Positions 1 to 5,130 of a DNA stretch of 7,714 nt are shown piece by piece. The translations under genes were made by a program, and so were the position numbers. The notes below the pieces were generated by a model. That model was not told the origin of the DNA. It saw nothing but the letters and a program-made list of their open reading frames with translations, and ran no database searches. Each line of letters starts with the position of its first letter. Position 1 is the first letter of the stretch. Origin of the DNA: Acidobacteriota bacterium (GTDB lineage Bacteria; Acidobacteriota; Terriglobia; Terriglobales; Acidobacteriaceae); contig JAJYZK010000137.1 in assembly GCA_021799945.1 (NCBI GenBank), positions 1-7,714 of the forward strand. Reading direction: 5' to 3'.

Positions 1-354
1 GGAGACCCGCTCCCGCTCCGCTTCGTGGACGGCGCGGCACAGATTGCCGGCTTCGTGCACGGTGTCGGCGTCGGTAAACAGAAGCCATTCGCCGCGAGCC
101 GCTTTGGCCCCGCTCCAGGCGGCATTCGCCTTGCCGGTCCAGCCCGCGGGCGGGGGCGGCGCGGACAGCACGGTCACCGCGGTCAACCCCTCGGCGATGG
201 CCCGGGTCTCATCCGAGGACCCATCATCCACCAGGAGCAGCTCCCAGTCCTCTCCGATCTGGAAGCCGGCTTCGGATTGCGCGGTCATGGATTGCAGGCA
301 GGCGGCGATCACGTCGGCCTCGTCGCGAGCCGGAACGATCACGGTGAGACGCAT
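1..354 (-). CDS. Family 2 glycosyltransferase, N-terminal part (cut by window edge)
   Basis: The first 118 codons are present, read from an ATG at 354 towards position 1; the rest lies outside the window. The protein opens with the typical GT-A start (R-L-T-V-I-V-P-A-R-D-E, residues 2-12), followed by L-L-L-V-D-D-G-S-S-D (39-48), G-W-T-G-K-A-N-A (71-78) and F-T-D-A-D-T (93-98). The last is the DxD-type motif that binds the metal and the sugar nucleotide. These motifs define a GT2 enzyme that transfers a sugar from an activated donor. The W-T-G-K-x-x-A plus T-D-A-D combination resembles the hopanoid-associated HpnB and carotenoid CrtQ-like branch, but acceptor and pathway cannot be fixed from this fragment. 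No signal peptide is seen; membrane segments, usual at the C-terminus of that branch, would be off-window. It is divergent from the TlpA-like gene with a 23-nt gap and has no clear ribosome binding site. Confidence 0.9.
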   Translation of the reverse strand, partial: MRLTVIVPARDEADVIAACLQSMTAQSEAGFQIGEDWELLLVDDGSSDETRAIAEGLTAVTVLSAPPPPAGWTGKANAAWSGAKAARGEWLLFTDADTVHEAGNLCRAVHEAERERVS

Positions 355-364
355 GGGTTCCCGC

Positions 365-370
365 TATTAT
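365..370 (+). promoter_or_regulatory. Candidate -10 box for the TlpA-like gene, overlapping the divergent one
   Basis: The plus strand reads TATTAT, five of six matches to the sigma-70 -10 hexamer, on almost the same bases as the minus-strand TATAAT. A start 7 nt downstream would coincide with the GTG codon at 378, giving a leaderless message. An AGGAG at 371-375 sits only 2 nt before the GTG, too close for normal ribosome binding-site spacing. There is no clear -35 box. Confidence 0.35.
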
Positions 371-371
371 A
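366..371 (-). promoter_or_regulatory. Candidate -10 box for the glycosyltransferase gene
   Basis: The minus strand reads TATAAT here, a perfect sigma-70 -10 hexamer. No good -35 lies 16-18 bp upstream. A transcription start 6-7 nt downstream would fall around 358-360, only about five bases before the ATG at 354, so the message would be nearly leaderless. The position is inferred from the sequence only. Confidence 0.45.
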
Positions 372-377
372 GGAGTT

Positions 378-896
378 GTGTCTGCGCGGATCCGCACATC
401 GCCGCTCGTGCTTCTGCTCCTGCTGCTGGCGGTCGGCTGCAATCGCGGCGACCATCCCAGACAACTGGGCCTCCTGGCGCCGGACATCGTCATTCATGAC
501 GGCGCCCGAGAGCTTCGGCTCGATCAGTATCGCGGCAAGGTGGTGGTGCTGAATTTCTGGGCCTCCTGGTGCGCTCCCTGCCTGGCGGAGTTCCCTTCTC
601 TCATCGACCTGCAGCGGAAAAATCCCGCGATCGAGGTTCTGGCCGTGAGCTTTGACCAGGATGCGGCCGCATACCGTCAGTTTCTGACGGACAATCACAT
701 TACCGGGATCACCACCATCCTCGATCTTTCGCAGCAATCCAACCTCGCCTTCGGCACCACCCGTCCGCCGGAAAGCTACATCATCGGACCCGAAGGCCAC
801 ATCCGCCGCAAGTTCATTGGACCGGTGGACTGGACGACCCCGGAGATCCAGGAGTTTATCTCCCGCCTGGAGCGGGGCGACCGCTTGCGGACTTGA
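378..896 (+). CDS. TlpA/ResA-like thioredoxin-fold lipoprotein
   Basis: A 172-residue exported thiol-disulfide oxidoreductase. The N-terminus has basic residues R4 and R6, a leucine-rich core (10-17) and A-V-G-C with Cys21 as probable lipidation site, so the protein is likely membrane-anchored and periplasmic. The thioredoxin domain carries F-W-A-S-W-C-A-P-C, with the redox pair Cys65 and Cys68, and the expected cis-proline at Pro131 in R-P-P-E-S-Y-I-I. Family members reduce or oxidise cysteines of exported proteins, often during cytochrome c maturation, but no cytochrome gene is nearby to support that role. The GTG start is chosen because an in-frame TGA lies at 345-347 and no other start codon comes before the signal peptide; a GTG at codon 11 would remove the basic n-region. 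The next gene follows after 14 nt and is probably co-transcribed. Confidence 0.9.
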   Translation: MSARIRTSPLVLLLLLLAVGCNRGDHPRQLGLLAPDIVIHDGARELRLDQYRGKVVVLNFWASWCAPCLAEFPSLIDLQRKNPAIEVLAVSFDQDAAAYRQFLTDNHITGITTILDLSQQSNLAFGTTRPPESYIIGPEGHIRRKFIGPVDWTTPEIQEFISRLERGDRLRT

Positions 897-910
897 TATC
901 CTGAACTGCG

Positions 911-1171
911 ATGACCACAAACGTCGATGTTCTTTTCCGCTATGAACTCCCGCCCACCGAGGCGGCGATGCTGGCCCTGGGCAAGGTTCGAGAGGTCTAC
1001 GGCATCCGAAGGGTGCGCGTGAATCCGGAAGAAATGTCGGTCCGCGTGGAATTCGACGCCACCCGGCTCACCCGGGAGCTGGTGGCCCGGCTGCTCCGGG
1101 GGGCTGGTTTCGCGATTCTGGAAGAGGTTTCCCTGCTGCCGCAGCAGGATGCTCCGGCTCTGGCCAAATAG
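911..1171 (+). CDS. Small cysteine-free protein with HMA-like (ferredoxin-like) pattern
   Basis: An 86-residue soluble protein with no signal peptide or membrane segment. I do not recognise a named family. The order of predicted elements is beta (5-11), alpha (16-29), beta (33-38), beta (43-48), alpha (54-65), beta (67-73). Phrases such as Y-G-I-R-R-V-R-V-N-P, V-R-V-E-F-D and L-L-R-G-A-G-F resemble heavy-metal-associated (HMA) domains. The metal-binding CxxC of that family is absent: the corresponding place (about 11-16) reads Y-E-L-P-P-T, and there is no cysteine in the whole protein. It therefore should not bind copper or mercury in the usual way and may be a structural or protein-binding derivative. 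The ATG lies 14 nt after the TlpA-like stop codon and has no strong ribosome binding site. Function unknown; coding status is supported by the compact arrangement and protein-like composition. Confidence 0.75.
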   Translation: MTTNVDVLFRYELPPTEAAMLALGKVREVYGIRRVRVNPEEMSVRVEFDATRLTRELVARLLRGAGFAILEEVSLLPQQDAPALAK

Positions 1172-1181
1172 GACCGGCAAT

Positions 1182-1190
1182 TGCTATCTT
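1182..1190 (+). promoter_or_regulatory. Candidate extended -10 element for the tRNA-Arg gene
   Basis: The bases TGCTATCTT form an extended -10 (TG, one base, TATCTT). A start near 1197 would give a 5' leader of about 50 nt on the tRNA precursor. No convincing -35 box is present, which extended -10 promoters can tolerate. The tRNA could also be read through from the upstream gene pair. Confidence 0.3.
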
Positions 1191-1191
1191 A

Positions 1192-1212
1192 AGAGTGTTG
1201 TCAGAGTGTTGT
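1192..1212 (+). repeat. Two 10-bp direct repeats with 11-bp period upstream of the tRNA
   Basis: AGAGTGTTGT occurs at 1192-1201 and again at 1203-1212, separated by one C. The 11-bp spacing places both copies on nearly the same face of the helix, as paired regulator sites often are, but the copies may be mere slippage products. They lie between the candidate -10 and the tRNA, inside the presumed leader. Confidence 0.6.
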
Positions 1213-1246
1213 GCGCGGAGTTTCTGTCCGCCGCCAGCCGTCATGT

Positions 1247-1323
1247 GCGCCCATAGCTCAGTTGGATAGAGCGATTGACTACGAATCAATAGGCCGGAGG
1301 TTCGAATCCTTCTGGGCGCACCA
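1247..1323 (+). tRNA. tRNA-Arg (anticodon ACG), with encoded CCA
   Basis: A complete cloverleaf. The acceptor stem is GCGCCCA (1247-1253) with TGGGCGC (1313-1319), then discriminator A1320 and encoded CCA 1321-1323. The D stem is GCTC/GAGC (1256-1259, 1269-1272). The anticodon stem is ATTGA/TCAAT (1274-1278, 1286-1290) around the loop CTACGAA, giving anticodon ACG at 1281-1283. The T stem 1296-1300/1308-1312 encloses TTCGAAT. It reads CGN arginine codons; A34 is expected to be deaminated to inosine by TadA so that CGU, CGC and CGA are decoded. There is no sign of a split or duplicated 3' end that would mark an integrated element. Confidence 0.97.
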
Positions 1324-1368
1324 TAAAATCAACAACTTATCCCCGCAAATTCCTGTCGAGCCCGGTCC

Positions 1369-1390
1369 GCGATCCGGCCGGAGCGATCGC
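1369..1390 (+). terminator. Weak hairpin downstream of the tRNA
   Basis: GCGATC (1369-1374) pairs with GATCGC (1385-1390) around a 10-nt loop; the loop side also contains the palindrome TCCGGCCGGA. It lies about 45 nt after the tRNA end. No T-run follows, so intrinsic termination is doubtful. The region could instead rely on Rho or on processing. Confidence 0.25.
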
Positions 1391-1434
1391 CCCGCCCTCC
1401 CTCTTCCTCAACTGGCTCCTTCCGCCGCGCCCAT

Positions 1435-1460
1435 GGCGCGCTGAACCGGCGCGCTGAACC
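1435..1460. repeat. Perfect 13-bp tandem duplication
   Basis: GGCGCGCTGAACC is present twice head to tail (1435-1447 and 1448-1460). It sits in the gap between the convergent tRNA and S1/P1 nuclease genes, where no coding frame is credible. Replication slippage is the simplest origin. Confidence 0.9.
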
Positions 1461-1513
1461 CGCCGGAGGGCTGCCGACCCATCGGTTTGTCCATCAGCGC
1501 CCGGAAGAAGCCT

Positions 1514-1553
1514 GGAATCTCCTGGCTCGACCGCAACCAGAGTCAGAGATTCC
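1514..1553 (-). terminator. Bulged stem-loop spanning the stop codon of the S1/P1 gene
   Basis: GGAATCTC (1514-1521) pairs perfectly with GAGATTCC (1546-1553), and the stem continues with CTGG (1522-1525) and CCAG (1537-1540) around an 11-nt loop. A 5-nt bulge, 1541-1545, contains the TGA stop (1543-1545) on the minus strand. Downstream on that strand comes only a short CTTCTTCC tract, so this is a possible but imperfect terminator. It might instead protect the 3' end of the message or act on both converging transcripts. Confidence 0.35.
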
Positions 1554-2346
1554 CTAAATCCCGGTTGAGCAGCGCGGCAAGCCTCAGCCCGGCGAGAGCG
1601 AGCTGGCGGTTCATGACAGGACCCTCCTGCCGGAAGTATGCGGCTCCCAGGTCGGTTTCGGGGGCGACCAGCGCCCTCCGGGCCAGATCGAAGGACTCGT
1701 CCGCCCAGCGCTCCGGAGCCATCTCCCCGGCGGTCATGCTCCGGCTCGCGATGCTCTCCTCCAGGCTCCGCGCATATTGCGTCTCGCTTCCCGGAAAGCG
1801 GTCGATCATCGCAAAGTCCCAGACGGCGTGCAGGTTGCAATCGCGCCGGCCGCAAAGCTGCGCGCCAAAGAACGTGACGTCGATGTCATTGCCGCCGCGC
1901 GCTTCGCCGATCGCATGAAATGGCTGATGGATATCGCCGACCAGGTGAACGAGCCAGACCAGCGCTTCGCGGCGCTCCGCCGTGGGTCGCCCGACATCCG
2001 CAAGCACAGCGGAATACTCCTCAATCTTCGCGACCACGCAGGCGCCCTGGGGACAGTCTCTACCGGGCGAGTATCCCTCCGCCGAGAAGGGAATATCCAC
2101 GTAATGCCACGGATCGGTGAAGGGTAGCGCGCCGCGCACCTGGTCGGCCCAGTCGGCAACCGAGACCAGTTCGTCGCCGTCCTCTCCAGGCAGCAGCAGC
2201 CGCACATTCGAGCGAGCCGCCGCGCTGAGATTGTCCTCGGCAATCCGCGCGATGATCCGGTGACCCTCCGCAGCCCAGGAAAATGCGGGCGGCGCGGTGG
2301 CCGCGGCCAACAGGCCAATCAGGACGATTTCCGGAAGCGTGCGCAT
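1543..2346 (-). CDS. Exported S1/P1-type zinc-dependent nuclease
   Basis: A 267-residue secreted phosphodiesterase that should cut single-stranded nucleic acid and 3'-nucleotides with a three-zinc centre. A signal peptide (hydrophobic 7-18, ending A-F-S) is followed by Trp24. Cleavage there makes Trp24 the mature N-terminus, whose amino and carbonyl groups bind zinc in nuclease P1. All other P1-type ligands are visible: His29 (W-x4-H, like Trp1-His6), Asp65 in V-A-D-W-A-D, His81 in W-H-Y-V-D, His134, Asp138 and His144 in H-L-V-G-D-I-H-Q-P-F-H, and His173 and Asp177 in N-L-H-A-V-W-D. Cysteines 98, 103, 165 and 170 could form two disulfides. Length matches the family (about 260-300). The ATG at 2346 fits the signal peptide, although the ribosome binding site is weak. 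It stands alone and converges on the tRNA gene. A scavenging or phosphate-acquisition role is likely. Confidence 0.93.
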   Translation of the reverse strand: MRTLPEIVLIGLLAAATAPPAFSWAAEGHRIIARIAEDNLSAAARSNVRLLLPGEDGDELVSVADWADQVRGALPFTDPWHYVDIPFSAEGYSPGRDCPQGACVVAKIEEYSAVLADVGRPTAERREALVWLVHLVGDIHQPFHAIGEARGGNDIDVTFFGAQLCGRRDCNLHAVWDFAMIDRFPGSETQYARSLEESIASRSMTAGEMAPERWADESFDLARRALVAPETDLGAAYFRQEGPVMNRQLALAGLRLAALLNRDLGNL

Positions 2347-2638
2347 GACGCCGTCTGTTCGGCTCCGCCCGAGGGGAGTCCCATGGCGATATTAGGCCAG
2401 GGCGCGGGGGCTTTCGCGCCATTTCTCTCCAATCGGCCGGAGATTGACCCGGATTGAAACAAGCATTCGGAAACGGGAATTGCGGCCGGCGCGCGCGCCC
2501 GCCATGGCTGCGGCAAAGCCCGCCGGGAGCCTGGGGGGCAACCCGGCAGCGGCGCGCCGCCCGGCGGCGCAGGTCTTCGTTGAGCCCGGGGTCGAGCGCG
2601 AGGTTGGGCGCGAAATCCGCAGGAGCGCCGGCAGGCCG
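2347..2638. other. Intergenic region between S1/P1 nuclease and SDR genes
   Basis: About 290 nt without a credible gene. The nuclease-proximal side has a candidate minus-strand -10, TAATAT (2394-2389), about 40 nt before the ATG, with no good -35. The SDR-proximal side is very GC-rich with several overlapping inverted repeats, for example GCCGGG pairing with CCCGGC around 2522-2547, but no T-run marks a clear terminator. Open frames here have low-complexity Arg/Ala/Pro composition and match nothing I recognise. Confidence 0.6.
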
Positions 2639-3391
2639 CTATCGATGCGGCTCAAACGGCCAGATTGTCGTAGTGCTGTGCCCCCCATCGACCGCGATAA
2701 TCTGCCCGGTTATATAGTCGGACTGCGGGCTGGCGAGGAAAACCGCGAGAGCGGAGATGTCCTCCGGCGTCCCCAGCCTGCCGATGGCCTGCGATCCCGC
2801 GAGCCATTCGAGCATCTTCTCGTCTTTCCAGACTTCGCGCGTCAGGTCGGTGAGGATAAATCCCGGCGCGATGCAGTTCACCGTGATGTTGTGCCTTCCC
2901 CATTCCGCGGCGAGCGCTCGCGTAAGCTGCCCGAGCGCTCCCTTGGTGGCCGCGTAGATGGAGATGTAGGGAACGCCCAGGAGGGAGGAAAGGCTGCCGA
3001 TGTGGATCACCTTGCCTTTTCGCCGGCGGATCATTCTCCGACCCACCAGTTGGGTGAGGCGCGCCAGGCCGGTAAAGTTGGTCTGCATCAGGCGCTCGAT
3101 TTCCTCGCGGGTATAGTCCTCGAATGGCTTGCGGATGTTCATGCCCGCCACGTTGATCAGCACATCGACCTCGCCGGCCTCCTCGGCGGCGCGGGAGATC
3201 GAATCTTCATCCGTAAAATCCAGTTGGATCGCCCGGCCGCCGATCCGCCCGGCGATGGCGTCGAGTTCCGGTTTCGACCGCGCCGCCACCAAGGTGACCG
3301 CTCCGGCCGCCGCCGTCGCCTCGGCAATGGCGAGGCCGATGCCCCGGCTGGCCCCGGCCACCATCACCACCTGCTTGTCCAGAACGCCCAT
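2639..3391 (-). CDS. SDR-family NAD(P)-dependent dehydrogenase
   Basis: A 250-residue classical short-chain dehydrogenase/reductase, a soluble cytoplasmic Rossmann enzyme, usually tetrameric. The cofactor motif is G-A-S-R-G-I-G (13-19), with N-V-A-G at 80-83. The catalytic residues are Asn105, Ser133, Tyr146 and Lys150 (Y-A-A-T-K), followed by P-G-F-I-L-T-D and the C-terminal G-R-L-G-T-P-E-D and V-D-G-G motifs. Overall it looks like the gluconate 5-dehydrogenase / 2-deoxy-D-gluconate 3-dehydrogenase group, which oxidises sugar acids, but SDR substrates cannot be assigned from such motifs. Arg38 and Ser39 after the second beta strand (A-A-R-S) would suit NADP. A GGGAG lies 7 nt before the ATG, supporting this start. 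It follows the Gfo/Idh gene by 49 nt on the same strand and is probably co-transcribed with it. Confidence 0.92.
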   Translation of the reverse strand: MGVLDKQVVMVAGASRGIGLAIAEATAAAGAVTLVAARSKPELDAIAGRIGGRAIQLDFTDEDSISRAAEEAGEVDVLINVAGMNIRKPFEDYTREEIERLMQTNFTGLARLTQLVGRRMIRRRKGKVIHIGSLSSLLGVPYISIYAATKGALGQLTRALAAEWGRHNITVNCIAPGFILTDLTREVWKDEKMLEWLAGSQAIGRLGTPEDISALAVFLASPQSDYITGQIIAVDGGHSTTTIWPFEPHR

Positions 3392-3440
3392 CCGCCCGCT
3401 CCCGCTGTTTTGTGACGCTTCGACGCCCGACGTCGCCGGT

Positions 3441-4805
3441 TCAGGAAAGCAGCTTCATCTGCTCCGGATCCCACCGGACAATCTCCTTCCGCTGGTAGCT
3501 CAGGTTGCTGAGCAGAGCGGCGCCGGCCGCGCGGTATCCGAATACGCCGTCCTCCACCACCGGCTGGCGGGACCGGACCGCGGCAAAGAAGTTTTTCAGA
3601 TGATCGTAGCTGTCGCTGTATCCTTCCGGCGCCGCAAATCTCTCGCTCGCCGCATACGTGGGCCCGGTGGGAAACGAGGGCGGATACTTTTTGTCGTATT
3701 GCTCCCGAATCTCCTTTTGCATCGCTTCGGGAAAGCTTCCAATCACCAGGCCGGGCGCCTTTTCGAGCGGAGTGTGGCTCAGGCTCACCCCGTTGCCGCC
3801 GATGGTCATGGTGCCCTCCGAGCCGGTGAAGACAAAGCCCTCGCTTTCCTGCCCGCCGTTTTCGAAATTCACCCGCAGGGTAAGATTGAAGCCCTGCGGA
3901 TAATCGAACAGCCCGAGCAGCAGGTCCGGCTCGTTTCTTCCATCCTTCCAGAAGCGGATGCCGCCGGTGGCCATGGCCCGGGTCGGGCCGTGAGAGCCGG
4001 TGACGAAATTCGTTCCGCTGAACAGATGCACAAACAGGTCGCCGGCCACTCCGCTTCCGTACGCGCTCCACTTCCGCCAGCAGAAGAACTGCTCGGGGTC
4101 GAAGGGAATCTTCGGCGCGGTCCCCAGAAACCGCGTCCAGTCGCAGGTCTCCGGCGATGCGTCCGGCGGAACGGTGTAGTCCCATGCGCCCACGGCGCTG
4201 TTGCGGTCCCACCAGGCGCTGACCATGTTGAGTTCGCCAATGGCCCCGGCATCCAGCAGTTCCTTGGCCTTGGCGTAAATGATCGAGCTGACGCGCTGGC
4301 TGCCGATCTGCAGAATCCGGTTGGTTTGCCGGGCCGCCGCAATCATCTCCGGACCGTCGGAGTAGCGGTGGATCATCGGTTTTTCGCAGTACACGTCTTT
4401 GCCGGCCTTCATGGCGTCCACGGAGACCTGCTTGTGCCAATGGTCGGGCGTGCCGCAGATAATCGCGTCGATATCCTTGCGCGCCAGCACCTCCCGATAG
4501 TCGCGGGAGGTGAAGATATCGTCGCCCCAAAGCTCCTTGGCGCGCTGCAGCCGGCCGGAGTAGCAGTCCGAGGCCGCCACGACCTTCACGCCGGGAATCC
4601 GGGAGGCCAGTCGAGTATCGCCTTGTCCCTGCCCTCCGGCTCCGATGAGTGCGATCTGAATGCGGTCGTTGGCCGAAATCGGCCTTGCCGGCTCCTCATT
4701 CTGCGAGGCCGCGAGCGCGTGCACCTTCGCGCCGCCGATCACCAGCGTTTCCGCGGCGGCGGCGCCCACAGCCTTTAGAAAGTTTCTGCGATTGAATTGA
4801 TCCAA
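3441..4805 (-). CDS. Tat-exported Gfo/Idh/MocA-family oxidoreductase
   Basis: A 454-residue NAD(P)-dependent oxidoreductase acting on sugars, polyols or related carbohydrates. The N-terminus has a twin-arginine signal, N-R-R-N-F-L-K (5-11), a weakly hydrophobic stretch (12-25) and A-L-A (30-32) as likely cleavage site, so the folded, cofactor-loaded enzyme is exported. The Rossmann domain carries G-A-G-G-Q-G-Q-G (55-62), T-P-D-H-W-H (119-124) and the family signature E-K-P (141-143). The second domain begins near 165 (I-G-S-Q) and includes G-D-L-F-V-H (255-260), with His260 as a candidate catalytic residue. Family members with Tat signals often hold the cofactor tightly. The start codon is TTG: the frame is closed upstream by a stop at 4833-4835 (TGA) with no ATG or GTG between, and any later start would lose the twin arginines. 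A weak purine tract (TAGGGA) precedes it. The SDR gene lies downstream. The exact substrate is unknown. Confidence 0.93.
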   Translation of the reverse strand: MDQFNRRNFLKAVGAAAAETLVIGGAKVHALAASQNEEPARPISANDRIQIALIGAGGQGQGDTRLASRIPGVKVVAASDCYSGRLQRAKELWGDDIFTSRDYREVLARKDIDAIICGTPDHWHKQVSVDAMKAGKDVYCEKPMIHRYSDGPEMIAAARQTNRILQIGSQRVSSIIYAKAKELLDAGAIGELNMVSAWWDRNSAVGAWDYTVPPDASPETCDWTRFLGTAPKIPFDPEQFFCWRKWSAYGSGVAGDLFVHLFSGTNFVTGSHGPTRAMATGGIRFWKDGRNEPDLLLGLFDYPQGFNLTLRVNFENGGQESEGFVFTGSEGTMTIGGNGVSLSHTPLEKAPGLVIGSFPEAMQKEIREQYDKKYPPSFPTGPTYAASERFAAPEGYSDSYDHLKNFFAAVRSRQPVVEDGVFGYRAAGAALLSNLSYQRKEIVRWDPEQMKLLS

Positions 4806-5125
4806 GTTCCCTACCCCAAGGCAAAGATGATTTCACGGACGAGCGGCCCGGCGCGGAGGCCGGATGGCTCGGCTCCAAAATCAGCGCGGAATCTTCTCGC
4901 AATTCCCGCCGAAGCCAAAATATCACGGCGGCCCAACTACACGAACGGAACGGCAGGCCGGCGGGATTGGCGATCGGCCATGCTCCATCGGCCGCGCAAT
5001 CAACCGCGCCGCCTCCGAACAAGACTCCGAACAAGGCTCAGAACCAGGGCTCAGAACCAGGCGTGGACGCCGCCCATGGAATCCCTTCAGCCGCCGGCGT
5101 CGCTAGAGACGATCAATAGAGACGA
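4806..5125. other. 320-nt intergenic region between Gfo/Idh and tonB genes
   Basis: Both flanking genes are on the minus strand, so this should hold the tonB 3' end and the promoter of the Gfo/Idh-SDR unit. It contains two repeat blocks, annotated separately, near the tonB side. No convincing -35/-10 pair is seen; an AT-rich spot at about 4917-4923 (minus strand GATATTTT) is the best candidate for a -10. Open frames on both strands have Arg-rich, repetitive composition, and I consider them non-coding. Confidence 0.6.
5013..5062. repeat. Four degenerate 12-13 bp tandem repeats
   Basis: The units are CTCCGAACAAGA (5013-5024), CTCCGAACAAGG (5025-5036), CTCAGAACCAGGG (5037-5049) and CTCAGAACCAGGC (5050-5062). 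The first two and the last two are nearly identical pairs, suggesting two rounds of duplication. They lie about 210-255 bp upstream of the Gfo/Idh start codon. Tandem operator sites are possible but unproven. Confidence 0.85.
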
Positions 5126-5130
5126 TCAAT
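5105..5130. repeat. Perfect 13-bp tandem duplication over the tonB stop codon
   Basis: AGAGACGATCAAT occurs at 5105-5117 and 5118-5130. The right-hand copy contains the tonB stop codon (minus-strand TGA, 5126-5128), so the duplication copied the gene's last bases into the 3' untranslated region without changing the protein end. Confidence 0.9.

Noticed and set aside
1247..1323. tRNA-Arg as integration site of a mobile element
   Set aside because: No integrase gene is present and no second copy of the tRNA 3' end occurs in the window.
2444..3415. 323-codon open frame on the plus strand opposite the SDR gene
   Set aside because: Antisense shadow of a complete SDR with all catalytic residues, with no domain of its own.
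3129..4778. 549-codon open frame on the plus strand opposite the Gfo/Idh gene
   Set aside because: It is an antisense shadow of a clearly coding minus-strand gene in high-GC DNA; the product shows no recognisable motif.
5013..5130. CRISPR array
   Set aside because: The units are only 12-13 bp, adjoin without spacers, and no cas gene is nearby.
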